Below, in pieces: positions 1 through 6,939 of a stretch of 20,658 bases of DNA (position 1 is its first letter; every line of letters begins with the position of its first letter). The DNA lies in the NCBI GenBank assembly GCA_002378845.1, contig DFRY01000066.1:17119-37776 (forward strand), given 5' to 3'. The DNA is from Ruminococcaceae bacterium UBA3451 (GTDB lineage: Bacteria; Bacillota; Clostridia; Oscillospirales; Acutalibacteraceae). The position numbers and the translations under genes were made by a program. Under the pieces are notes generated by a model. The model did no database searches. It worked only from the letters and a program-made list of their open reading frames with translations, and had not been told where the DNA came from.

Positions 1-291
1 CCCGCCGTCATGCCGGCACAAATGGCGTCCGTTCAAATACACGTCAGCGGAAGAATTGACACCTCTGAACTCAAGGTACGCCATTTCGTCGCCCGACAGT
101 TCCGGATTTTTCATCTGCTTTGTATAGTAGCAGCGGCCGCGGTAATAATCGTTTCCTCCATCCTGGCCGTCCGTGGCGTTCCATGTGTGCGGCAGGTTAA
201 TTGCCTGGCCTTTTGGCGATGTGACCTGTTCCACATCAATTTCCTCTTTGGTAAAAGACCAATTCTCATTTAATAAAATATATTTTCTCAT
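1..291 (-). CDS. Glycoside hydrolase family 2 protein, N-terminal part (beta-glucuronidase or beta-galactosidase type), cut by the window edge
   Basis: An open frame of 97 codons starts at ATG 291 and runs off the left edge. The visible protein has the start of a GH2 sugar-binding jelly-roll domain: an LPHTWN motif at residues 33-38, a YYRGRCYY stretch at 49-56 and a VNSSADVYLNG motif at 78-88. These are hallmarks of GH2 beta-glycosidases. The catalytic TIM barrel lies outside the window, so the substrate cannot be read from sequence. The gene follows the GPH symporter with a gap of 114 bases and should share its transcript. With uxaC and a UxuR-like regulator opposite, a beta-glucuronidase that releases glucuronate is the best inference, but beta-galactosidases share this N-terminus. 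The ribosome binding site is only fair (GATGGTGG). No signal peptide is visible, so it is probably cytosolic. Confidence 0.85.
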   Translation of the reverse strand, partial: MRKYILLNENWSFTKEEIDVEQVTSPKGQAINLPHTWNATDGQDGGNDYYRGRCYYTKQMKNPELSGDEMAYLEFRGVNSSADVYLNGRHLCRHDGG

Positions 292-405
292 TTTACCACC
301 ATCTTTCAAGTTCTCCCGAATTATAAAAAGCCGTTCCGGCAAAATCACCATACCGGTCATTGCACCCGCTGCTTCAACTTGGTTCGTCCGGCCGGATTCC
401 CCTGC

Positions 406-1821
406 TTATCCCTGGGCAGACAAAGCTTCCTGTTCCCTGCGGCTTTCCAGTTCGGTTGTATTCTTGTTTACCAGCTGTTTGTTCAGTGGGAATGCAAACA
501 GTAAAATCAGAGCGATTATTATGTACATTACGCCCATTAACATGGTGGACAAGCTGTAAATGCCCTGCTTGACCGCCTCTGTCTGAACCAGAGCCTGTGA
601 GTTATAGCCGATTGCTGCTAATGCAAAACCGCCAAGCCCGCCGGCCAACGCCTGACCAACTTTTCGGGAAAAGGAATAAGCTCCGTAAATAGTGCCGTCA
701 GCCCGGTTTCCTGTTTTGACATCCTGATAGTCAATAATATCGTTTACCATAGCCCAGCTGACCAGATTGAAATAAGTCATGCCGATGTTGGCGAGCACCG
801 TGGCCCCCAGAAAAATCCACACATTTTGTATTTTCATAAAAAACGCAATGGAATAGATCAGTCCGGTAAAAAATAAACCGACGATGCTGCCCTCTTTTTT
901 ACCGAATCTTGTCGTTATTCTACTGGCAAAAATGGCCATGCAGACGGTAATGGGAATGGTGATAATCCCCGCCAAAGACATCGCGTTTTTATTGCTGAAA
1001 TAGTCAGCATACAGAAACGCGTTGATAGACTGAGTAAGCATTGTGCTGAGCAGCAGAACAATGGAAGCGGCAATATAGGCCAGAAAAGCTTTGTTTGTGA
1101 CAATTGCCTTAAAGGTCTGCGCAAGAGTAGGCTGCTGCTTTGAAGGGATCTCCTCGAATTTCACTCTCTCCGTTGTAAAAGCATAGCACAGTATGTAAAA
1201 AGCAAGGGCGATAATGGCGAAAATGCCGGCAGCCATCATAAATCCCCCGGAGTTCACAACCTGATTTCCCTGCGCATCCGAATAGTAAATGAATTGCGGA
1301 GCGAGCACACTGACAATGATACTTGCAAAAGTTCCCCCCAGGGTACGTGCCGTTGACAGCGATGAGCGGCCTTTGGGATCGTTGGTGACGGCGGATGCAA
1401 GAGAACCGAAAGGAATGTTAACAGCCGTATAGCAAACCGACCCAAAAAGAAGATAGGTGGCGAACATGTAAACAATTTTCAGCCCCATCGGCGCTCCGGC
1501 CAGACCCGCCTGATACATTAAAAAGCTGGCCAACGACACCGGGCCGCACATTCTGCGAATCCATGGGCGGAACTTGCCGTCTTTTGTCGGCTTCATACGA
1601 TCCACCAGACGGCCCATACCGATGTCAGTAAAGGCGTCCACAAAACGGGCCAATAAAAACATCGTGCCAATCACAGCAGCATCAATGTTCAGCACCCGCA
1701 TGTAGAACACCATTAAAAACGACCCCGCCATCATAAACAAAAAGTTGTTGGCAAAATCACCTGAAAAATAACCTACTTTGTCGCGAAAGTTGAATTGCTG
1801 TGCCGATTTGCTCTTGCTCAT
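406..1821 (-). CDS. GPH-family sugar/cation symporter, probable glucuronide transporter (UidB/MelB type)
   Basis: This is a polytopic membrane protein of 471 residues with about twelve hydrophobic segments, the normal size for the glycoside-pentoside-hexuronide:cation symporter family of the MFS. Family marks are GYFSGDFANN near residues 17-26, the DAFTDIGMGRLVDR loop at 62-75 and the GKFRPW motif at 82-87. I chose ATG 1821 over an ATG 27 bases upstream because GGGAGGAAATTGTA lies directly before it and the upstream Met lies inside an operator-like palindrome. It is the first gene of a leftward operon with a GH2 glycosidase and is divergent from the GntR regulator and uxaC. It probably imports glucuronides with H+ or Na+ for cytosolic cleavage. 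The substrate is inferred from context; MelB-like, xyloside and lactose carriers share the fold. Confidence 0.9.
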   Translation of the reverse strand: MSKSKSAQQFNFRDKVGYFSGDFANNFLFMMAGSFLMVFYMRVLNIDAAVIGTMFLLARFVDAFTDIGMGRLVDRMKPTKDGKFRPWIRRMCGPVSLASFLMYQAGLAGAPMGLKIVYMFATYLLFGSVCYTAVNIPFGSLASAVTNDPKGRSSLSTARTLGGTFASIIVSVLAPQFIYYSDAQGNQVVNSGGFMMAAGIFAIIALAFYILCYAFTTERVKFEEIPSKQQPTLAQTFKAIVTNKAFLAYIAASIVLLLSTMLTQSINAFLYADYFSNKNAMSLAGIITIPITVCMAIFASRITTRFGKKEGSIVGLFFTGLIYSIAFFMKIQNVWIFLGATVLANIGMTYFNLVSWAMVNDIIDYQDVKTGNRADGTIYGAYSFSRKVGQALAGGLGGFALAAIGYNSQALVQTEAVKQGIYSLSTMLMGVMYIIIALILLFAFPLNKQLVNKNTTELESRREQEALSAQG

Positions 1822-1838
1822 TACAATTTCCTCCCAAC

Positions 1839-1848
1839 ATGTATACAT
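1839..1848. promoter_or_regulatory. Operator-like palindrome ATGTATACAT
   Basis: This perfect 10-base palindrome shares the TGTATACA core with two other palindromes in the same intergenic region. It lies between the predicted symporter transcription start and its ribosome binding site. It is a candidate third binding site for the divergent GntR/FadR regulator, acting as a roadblock. The function is inferred. Confidence 0.6.
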
Positions 1849-1882
1849 TATTTTATTATATGGCCACTATGACCATGGCCGT

Positions 1883-1912
1883 AGTATAGCATCTGTTGTA
1901 TACAAATGTCAA
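1883..1912 (-). promoter_or_regulatory. Promoter of the symporter/GH2 operon with embedded operator TTGTATACAA
   Basis: Read on the minus strand, TTGACA (1907-1912) and TATACT (1883-1888) are separated by 18 bases. The palindrome TTGTATACAA at 1896-1905 lies in the spacer between the -35 and -10 elements, so a bound regulator would block RNA polymerase. It fits the known FadR-subfamily GntR operator pattern (TNGTNNNACNA) with the spacing varied by one. Confidence 0.75.
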
Positions 1913-2050
1913 TTCATTCATTTCGGTTTCTGTTATTTCACTACAATCGCGCCATTTAATTTGTACAATTTCACTATATAATTTAATATAAAGACAAATT
2001 TATTGAACTAATTAATAATAATATTGGAGTAGGCCAATGCATTTTCTACA

Positions 2051-2079
2051 TTGACACAGACCGGTATTTAAAGTATAAT
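2051..2079 (+). promoter_or_regulatory. Sigma-A promoter of the GntR regulator/uxaC genes
   Basis: A perfect consensus pair, TTGACA at 2051-2056 and TATAAT at 2074-2079 with a spacer of 17, lies about 45 bases before the GntR start. Transcription should begin near 2086, inside the palindrome at 2084-2093. Confidence 0.85.
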
Positions 2080-2083
2080 CTGC

Positions 2084-2093
2084 TTGTATACAA
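2084..2093. promoter_or_regulatory. Operator TTGTATACAA at the GntR transcription start
   Basis: This perfect 10-base palindrome is identical to the one in the symporter promoter. It overlaps the expected +1 of the GntR promoter and suggests autoregulation. Its centre lies 188 bases from the centre of the 1896-1905 site, close to 18 helical turns, so looping between the two is possible. Confidence 0.75.
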
Positions 2094-2121
2094 CGATATG
2101 TTTCTAAGGAGATGATCTGAA

Positions 2122-2823
2122 TTGGACGAACCGGAGTACCGTAACGAAGCCATGTCGAACAACGTCTATTCAACGCTAAGGAGTCAGATATTAAATTTGG
2201 AGTATACTCCCGGCACCATGCTGAACGAAAATGACATGACCGAAAAGTTCAATGTGTCCCGAACGCCTGTCCGGGATGCGTTTAAAGCGTTACAAAATGA
2301 AGGCCTGCTTGAAATCAGACCGCACATTGGAACATTTGTGACCAAAATAGATTTAAGTGACATAGCAGATGCTCTTTACCTGCGTACCGTGGTGGAGCAA
2401 TCGGTATTCAGTGATTTGGCCTTTTTTTACGATCCGATTCAGGCAGTTAAGGCGCGCGTCATACTCCAGAAGCAAAAAGAACTTCTCGAGACCGAAAAAG
2501 CTCCCGATTTGCTCAGCCACACCTTCATCCGTTTAGACGACGATTTTCACAATTCCCTTTACGTCGCCGCAAGGCGGGAACAGTTATCGCGCATGATTAA
2601 CGTGCACATAGCACATTATCACCGCTTTCGGGCACTAATGGACCTGGGAGAAGGCCGTGACCTAAACTTGCTTTATCGGCAGCACACCGCCATTCTGGAA
2701 TTGATCTTAACCAAAAAAACAGAAGAGCTTCGGGCTTTGCTTTATGAGCATATTAATCAGGGCTTCGCTAAAAGTGCGGAGGTGATATATCAGTACAGCG
2801 ATTATTTCAGCGGATCGGTATAA
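2122..2823 (+). CDS. GntR-family (FadR subfamily) transcriptional regulator, probable hexuronate repressor
   Basis: This is a DNA-binding protein of 233 residues with a winged helix at about 12-75 (VYSTLRSQIL, then the recognition region FNVSRTPVRDAFKALQNEGL) and an all-helical FCD ligand domain from about 78. The FCD metal/ligand residues are visible as D139, H143, H188 and H210. The start is TTG 2122, ten bases after AAGGAG; an in-frame ATG at 2152 has no comparable site. It lies upstream of uxaC in the same direction and is divergent from a GPH symporter and GH2 glycosidase. Three GTATAC-centred palindromes on both promoters fit the operator type of FadR-subfamily regulators. By position it should sense glucuronate or a downstream metabolite and repress both directions. 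UxuR/ExuR-like function is inferred; the effector cannot be read from sequence. Confidence 0.9.
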   Translation: MDEPEYRNEAMSNNVYSTLRSQILNLEYTPGTMLNENDMTEKFNVSRTPVRDAFKALQNEGLLEIRPHIGTFVTKIDLSDIADALYLRTVVEQSVFSDLAFFYDPIQAVKARVILQKQKELLETEKAPDLLSHTFIRLDDDFHNSLYVAARREQLSRMINVHIAHYHRFRALMDLGEGRDLNLLYRQHTAILELILTKKTEELRALLYEHINQGFAKSAEVIYQYSDYFSGSV

Positions 2824-2833
2824 CGGAATCTGC

Positions 2834-2856
2834 TGCGCAGAATACCGGACTGCGCA
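2834..2856 (+). other. Intercistronic hairpin between the GntR gene and uxaC
   Basis: TGCGCAG and CTGCGCA can pair around a nine-base loop just after the GntR stop codon. No U-tract follows, so it is not a standard terminator. It may stabilise or process the mRNA, or cause no effect. Confidence 0.4.
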
Positions 2857-2965
2857 AACAGAATACGGTTCTTTCGTGGGAAGAAACAAGCGAACAAAGC
2901 ATTCTACTGGCTATCGGCCGGAATACGTACTTCGCGGTTAAACTGAAATTAGGATTGGTGATTCG

Positions 2966-4363
2966 ATGAATAAATTTATGAATGAGGATTTCCTGCTGGA
3001 AACGGTCACCGCAAAAAAACTATTCGGCATTGCTTCACAACAGCCGATCTTTGACTATCACTGCCACCTGTCGCCAAAAGAAATTTACGAAAACAAGCCG
3101 TTTCAGGATATTGCCCAGCTTTGGCTTGGCGGCGACCATTACAAGTGGCGCGTCATGCGCGGCTGCGGAGTCGACGAAAAGTATATTACCGGCGACGGCA
3201 GCGGATATGAGAAATTCAAGGCGTGGGCTGAAACGATTCCCTGCTGCATTGGGAATCCTCTTTATCACTGGACGCACCTTGAATTGCAGCGCTTTTTTGG
3301 AATTGACACGCCACTGTCCCCCAAAACAGCGGACGAGATTTGGAATGTGGCGAATGCGAAAATAGCGGAGGGCGGCTTTACGCCACGGGAAATTATAAAA
3401 GGGTGTAATGTAGCCGTACTGTGTACAACGGATGATCCGGCGGACAGCCTGAAATACCACAAACTTCTCGCGCAGGACCGGAGCTTCGGCGTAAGGGTTC
3501 TTCCGGCGTTCAGACCGGACAAGGCGCTCGGCATAGAGGCACCCGGTTTTTCCGGCTATATTAGGGAACTGGCAAAGACCGCTGGCATGGAAATAGGAAA
3601 TTACGAACAGCTAAAGGTTGCCCTTTCCCGACGCGTCGCTTTTTTTGCAGAGCTGGGCTGTGTCGCAAGCGACCACTCCCTTCCCTATGTTCCGTACTGT
3701 GCAGCAGGCGCTGCGGAGATTGATTTCATCTTTCAAAAAGTCCTTTCAGGCAGCACACTGAATGCGACAGATGCAGAAAAATACAAGACCTCCCTGCTCA
3801 CGCACCTTTGCGAGGAATATACCAAACATCACATTGCTATGGAATTACATATTGGCGCGCTGCGCAACAACAACACGGAAATGTACCGTAAACTCGGCCC
3901 GGATACGGGCTACGACTCGATGGACGACAAACGGATTGCCGAGCCGCTTTCGCGGCTGCTCGACAGCCTTGAAAGAAAGGGAATTCTGCCCAAGACGATT
4001 CTTTTTTCTTTTCATCCCAAGGACAACTATGTTCTTGCCTCAATGGCCGGAAATTTTCAGTCCGGCGAAGCCGCCGGGAAAATTCAGTTCGGGCCTGCGT
4101 GGTGGATGAACGATCATATTGACGGAATGACCCGTCAGATCACTGACCTTGCCAACCTGGGGGTTCTTGGAAAATTCATTGGTATGGTAACGGACAGCCG
4201 CAGCTTTTTATCTTATCCGCGCCACGAATATTTCAGGCGCATTCTGTGCCGATTCATTGGCAATTTGGTTGAAAGCGGACAGTATCCGGATGATATGGAC
4301 GCACTTTCGGAAATTGTACGGAGCATTTGCTTTGAAAACGCGAGGAACTACTTCGGAATTTAG
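2966..4363 (+). CDS. uxaC: Glucuronate isomerase (uronate isomerase)
   Basis: The enzyme converts D-glucuronate to D-fructuronate (and D-galacturonate to D-tagaturonate), the first cytosolic step of hexuronate breakdown. The protein has 465 residues, the usual length for UxaC. The N-terminus carries the family's metal site in FDYHCHLSPKEI (H32 and H34). GGDHYKWRVMRGCGV, the mid-protein MELHIGALRNNN and FSFHPKDNY with WWMNDHIDGM further on are all typical of the family. The start ATG 2966 follows AGGATTGGTGATTCG. It is 142 bases after the GntR gene and probably shares its operator-controlled promoter. The later steps (fructuronate reductase, mannonate dehydratase, KDG kinase and aldolase) are not in this window. 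Two terminators follow. Recognition of the family is firm. Confidence 0.97.
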   Translation: MNKFMNEDFLLETVTAKKLFGIASQQPIFDYHCHLSPKEIYENKPFQDIAQLWLGGDHYKWRVMRGCGVDEKYITGDGSGYEKFKAWAETIPCCIGNPLYHWTHLELQRFFGIDTPLSPKTADEIWNVANAKIAEGGFTPREIIKGCNVAVLCTTDDPADSLKYHKLLAQDRSFGVRVLPAFRPDKALGIEAPGFSGYIRELAKTAGMEIGNYEQLKVALSRRVAFFAELGCVASDHSLPYVPYCAAGAAEIDFIFQKVLSGSTLNATDAEKYKTSLLTHLCEEYTKHHIAMELHIGALRNNNTEMYRKLGPDTGYDSMDDKRIAEPLSRLLDSLERKGILPKTILFSFHPKDNYVLASMAGNFQSGEAAGKIQFGPAWWMNDHIDGMTRQITDLANLGVLGKFIGMVTDSRSFLSYPRHEYFRRILCRFIGNLVESGQYPDDMDALSEIVRSICFENARNYFGI

Positions 4364-4403
4364 CACTGAATGGATTAGACCGTAATAAACCCGGAAAATA
4401 CTT

Positions 4404-4438
4404 AGCACCTGGAATCTTACTGATTCCAGGTGCTTTTC
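4404..4438 (+). terminator. Intrinsic terminator of uxaC
   Basis: AGCACCTGGAATC (4404-4416) pairs perfectly with GATTCCAGGTGCT (4422-4434) around the loop TTACT, and the stem runs into TTTT. It lies 40 bases after the uxaC stop. Confidence 0.9.
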
Positions 4439-4469
4439 ACTTTCTTATTAACTACTGCTTAAGAAGGAC

Positions 4470-4510
4470 AAAAAACTCCAAACCCGCATAAAACCGGGTT
4501 TGGAGTTTTT
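4470..4510. terminator. Bidirectional intrinsic terminator between the converging uxaC and PTS operons
   Basis: AAAAACTCCAAACCCG (4471-4486) pairs perfectly with CGGGTTTGGAGTTTTT (4495-4510) around an eight-base loop. Runs of A and T at both outer ends give a U-tail on either strand. It can back up uxaC termination and end the minus-strand ptsI transcript and the structured RNA next to it. Confidence 0.9.
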
Positions 4511-4530
4511 GAAAATGGTATAGATGATAA

Positions 4531-4630
4531 GACCTTAGGCACTCAAGGTCAAAACCAACCATCGCCCGCCGCGTCCCAAACACGAAGCAGAGGGCCTTCG
4601 TAATGCCTACCGGATTGCACAAAGGACGCG
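4531..4630 (-). ncRNA. Candidate structured noncoding RNA, family unknown (strand inferred)
   Basis: This gene-free stretch contains several perfectly complementary segments. CGCGTCC (4570-4576) pairs with GGACGCG (4624-4630). Inside that, ACGAAG (4582-4587) pairs with CTTCGT (4596-4601). Outside it, GACCTT (4531-4536) pairs with AAGGTC (4545-4550). The loop of that last hairpin contains AGGCA, so TAGGCA (4536-4541, sharing one base with the stem) could pair with TGCCTA (4604-4609) as a pseudoknot. Minus strand is favoured because the bidirectional terminator at 4470-4510 would then lie just 3'. No convincing promoter was found, so it may be the 3' UTR of the ptsI mRNA. I could not match it to 6S, SRP, RNase P, tmRNA or a riboswitch that I know. 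Confidence 0.5.
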
Positions 4631-4756
4631 AAGAGAATCCGCTATCTTGTTAAATGGATATTGTATCATAATGCCAAACAGGCAATCGGCATAATATAAT
4701 ATTGAAGTTTAAAGTAAATCTTTCCTCTCGCTTAAGTGCCGCTAACACACCCAAAG

Positions 4757-6484
4757 TCAACCCAGATCAGCGGAATCCCCGCATAATGTTGCTGAAAGAA
4801 AGCGAAGAACTTCGTCCTGTGTTTTCATCCTGAGTAATTTTCTGGCAAGCTCCGCCGCCTTTTCCGCCGATATTTGAGAAAGGGATTCTTTCACTCCGGC
4901 CAAATTTGAGGAACTCATGCTCAATTTTCGGATACCAAGCCCCGCCAGAACAACCGCGCCCCTCGGGTCGCCGGCTAATTCCCCGCAGACAGACAGCGGC
5001 TTTCCGGCCGCCTGAAAGGCATCGGCAATCATTTTAAGAATGCGAAGCATAGCCGGTGCCATGCTTTGATAATACGAGCCGATTTCGGAATTCATGCGGT
5101 CCGTCGCCGTAAGATACTGACAAAGGTCATTTGTCCCAATGCTGGCAAAATCGACTTCTTCGGCAAGCAGGTCTGCAATAAGCGCAGCCGAAGGAATTTC
5201 AATCATGGCCCCGACTTTCATATTTTTATCGTAGGTCAGGTTATCGGCATCCAGTTCCGACACGGCTTCTTGAAGCACGGCTTTTGCGCTGAAAATATCA
5301 TCCATACTTCCTACCATCGGAAACATCAGCCCGATTTCCCCATAAGCAGATGCCCGGAGAATAGCACGCAGCTGAGTTTTAAAAATATCCTTATGATCCA
5401 GACAAAGGCGCAAGGCGCGTTTCCCAAGAAACGGATTCTGCTCTTTCGGCAGATCCAGATAGCTAAGATTTTTATCCCCGCCAATATCCAATGTGCGGAT
5501 TGTGACCGATTTACCGCCGGCGTTTTCAACTACTTTTCGGTAGGCCCGGAACTGCTCTTCTTCGCTGGGAAGATGGTCGTTTTCCATATAGAGAAACTCG
5601 GTACGAAAAAGGCCGACAAAGTCACCGTATCGGTATCCGTCGCCGGGCAAATCGGAACCAATATTGATTCCCGTCTCAATTCGCGTGCCATCCAACATTT
5701 CGGAGCTTACTTCGAAAAACTTTGCTGTTTTAATCGCTTTTTCTTCGTAGGCGATCTTTTTTGCGTTGAAATTTTGCTTTTCCTCATTTGTCAATGCAAC
5801 GGTTACCGTCCCCAAAACAGCATTGACGGCTGCCTCGTCTCCCTCCGACAGCGCGCCCATCACGTTTTCCACTCCTAAAACAGCGGGAATCCCACAGCTT
5901 CTGGCGATGATGGCCAAGTGCGAAGTTTCACCCCCCATTTCCGTAACGATTGCAAGAACATTTTCACGGTCCAGATTTGCCGCGACGCTTGGAAGCAGAT
6001 CGTGCGCGACGACGACAACCTTCCCTGGCAAATTGGAAAGGGAGCACTCCGGTCTTCCCAGCAGGATTCTGAGAATCCTGTCCCGAACATCCTTCAGGTC
6101 AGAGACTCGGCCCGCAATAAGCGGATCATTGACTTTACCCAATAAAGCAATAAATTCGGAGAAAACCTCGGACACGGCATAATCCGGCATTTTTCGATCC
6201 CTGGAAATCGATTCATGAACCATTGCGATAATTTCTTCGTCTTCCAGAAGTTCTTTGTGTGCTTTGATGATTTCCGCTTTTTCTCCGGGAGCCTCTTCAA
6301 AAGAATTGAGAAGGCGGTTCAGTTCCTCGTTCGCGGCTTTCACCGCACGATCAAATTCTTCAACTCGCCGGAACTCTTGCCCCGCTTCAAAATACTTTTC
6401 CCTTGCCATATAGGAGAACGGTTTGTAAAGAAACGTTCTTCCTATGGCCATCCCGGGGGAAACCGGGTTTCCTTTTAAGATCAT
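4757..6484 (-). CDS. ptsI: PTS Enzyme I (phosphoenolpyruvate-protein phosphotransferase)
   Basis: The protein takes phosphate from PEP and passes it to HPr, starting the sugar phosphotransferase relay in the cytosol. The length of 575 residues is standard. The phosphohistidine swivelling domain has its active site in GGETSHLAIIARS, with His189 at the same number as in E. coli. The C-terminal PEP-binding barrel has TLDIGGDK (331-338), GLFRTEFLYM (291-300), MIEIPSA (427-433), GTNDLCQY (450-457) and the catalytic Cys500 in SVCGELAGDP. The start ATG 6484 follows CGGAG. It is the last gene of the leftward beta-glucoside PTS operon, 161 bases after the HPr gene. No strong promoter was seen in that gap, so co-transcription is likely, but a separate start is not excluded. 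All key residues are intact. Confidence 0.97.
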   Translation of the reverse strand: MILKGNPVSPGMAIGRTFLYKPFSYMAREKYFEAGQEFRRVEEFDRAVKAANEELNRLLNSFEEAPGEKAEIIKAHKELLEDEEIIAMVHESISRDRKMPDYAVSEVFSEFIALLGKVNDPLIAGRVSDLKDVRDRILRILLGRPECSLSNLPGKVVVVAHDLLPSVAANLDRENVLAIVTEMGGETSHLAIIARSCGIPAVLGVENVMGALSEGDEAAVNAVLGTVTVALTNEEKQNFNAKKIAYEEKAIKTAKFFEVSSEMLDGTRIETGINIGSDLPGDGYRYGDFVGLFRTEFLYMENDHLPSEEEQFRAYRKVVENAGGKSVTIRTLDIGGDKNLSYLDLPKEQNPFLGKRALRLCLDHKDIFKTQLRAILRASAYGEIGLMFPMVGSMDDIFSAKAVLQEAVSELDADNLTYDKNMKVGAMIEIPSAALIADLLAEEVDFASIGTNDLCQYLTATDRMNSEIGSYYQSMAPAMLRILKMIADAFQAAGKPLSVCGELAGDPRGAVVLAGLGIRKLSMSSSNLAGVKESLSQISAEKAAELARKLLRMKTQDEVLRFLSATLCGDSADLG

Positions 6485-6645
6485 ATATTCATCTCCGAAA
6501 GAATCTATCTAAAATCATTTTCTCGTTATCCGGTTTATGATTTTGTTTTCAAACTATGTAAACCTGAGCAAACCAAAGTTCCTGCAGTTTTTACTAAAAG
6601 CGGTTCATCCAGGCCAATCAAAATCAGTTATAGATCTATCGCAAT

Positions 6646-6921
6646 TTATTCATGGAATCCGGAGTCGATCAGTGCGGCCAACGCTTCTACCGCTTCCCGC
6701 TCTTCTTCGCCATCGGCGGAAATTTCAATAACAGAGCCTTTGATGAATTCTTCCCCCATAATGCGGATTAACGATTTCGCGTTTACCGCGGTTCCACTGG
6801 CTCTACTGATATTCTGAACGGTAACGGTGCAGGGAAAATTTTTCGCTATTTGGGCAAACTCCCCCGCCGGTCTGGCGTGGATTCCGGTTTCATTAACAAT
6901 GACAGTGCGTTTTGTGTACAT
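6646..6921 (-). CDS. HPr-type phosphocarrier protein, divergent
   Basis: This is a small cytosolic phosphocarrier of 91 residues that would pass phosphate from Enzyme I to EIIA. The active site is canonical: NETGIHARPAG puts His15 at the usual place. The regulatory serine appears to be Ser50 in VNAKSLIRIMGEE. In textbook HPr the matching sequence is Ser46 followed by IMGVMSLG, so this copy has about four extra residues before the Ser and lacks the usual hydrophobic patch after it. Seryl phosphorylation and CcpA pairing may therefore be weak or absent. It starts at ATG 6921 after AAAGGGGAT and sits 18 bases behind the flavoprotein gene, with the Enzyme I gene next. It is clearly part of the beta-glucoside operon. 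Whether it is the only HPr in the cell cannot be told. Confidence 0.93.
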   Translation of the reverse strand: MYTKRTVIVNETGIHARPAGEFAQIAKNFPCTVTVQNISRASGTAVNAKSLIRIMGEEFIKGSVIEISADGEEEREAVEALAALIDSGFHE

Positions 6922-6939
6922 GCAGTTTTATCCCCTTTC

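Noticed and set aside
1862..1880. GGCCA...TGGCC inverted repeat near the symporter transcription start
   Set aside because: Only five-base arms with a nine-base gap and no match to the GTATAC operators; not claimed as a site.
4570..4630. Resemblance of a short stretch (minus strand CCGGTAGGCATTACG) to c-di-GMP-I riboswitch sequence
   Set aside because: The conserved blocks are in the wrong order, and no downstream gene would be controlled.
4673..4694. ATGCC/GGCAT short hairpin upstream of the structured RNA
   Set aside because: Five pairs with a 12-base loop is weak and expected by chance in such sequence.
4638..4700. Promoter for a minus-strand RNA (TATGAT or TACAAT as -10)
   Set aside because: No -35 element at a sensible spacing; therefore not listed as a promoter.
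5066..5878. Open frame of 270 codons on the plus strand, opposite ptsI
   Set aside because: It is antisense to a fully conserved Enzyme I with intact catalytic residues, shows no recognisable protein and has no convincing ribosome binding site.
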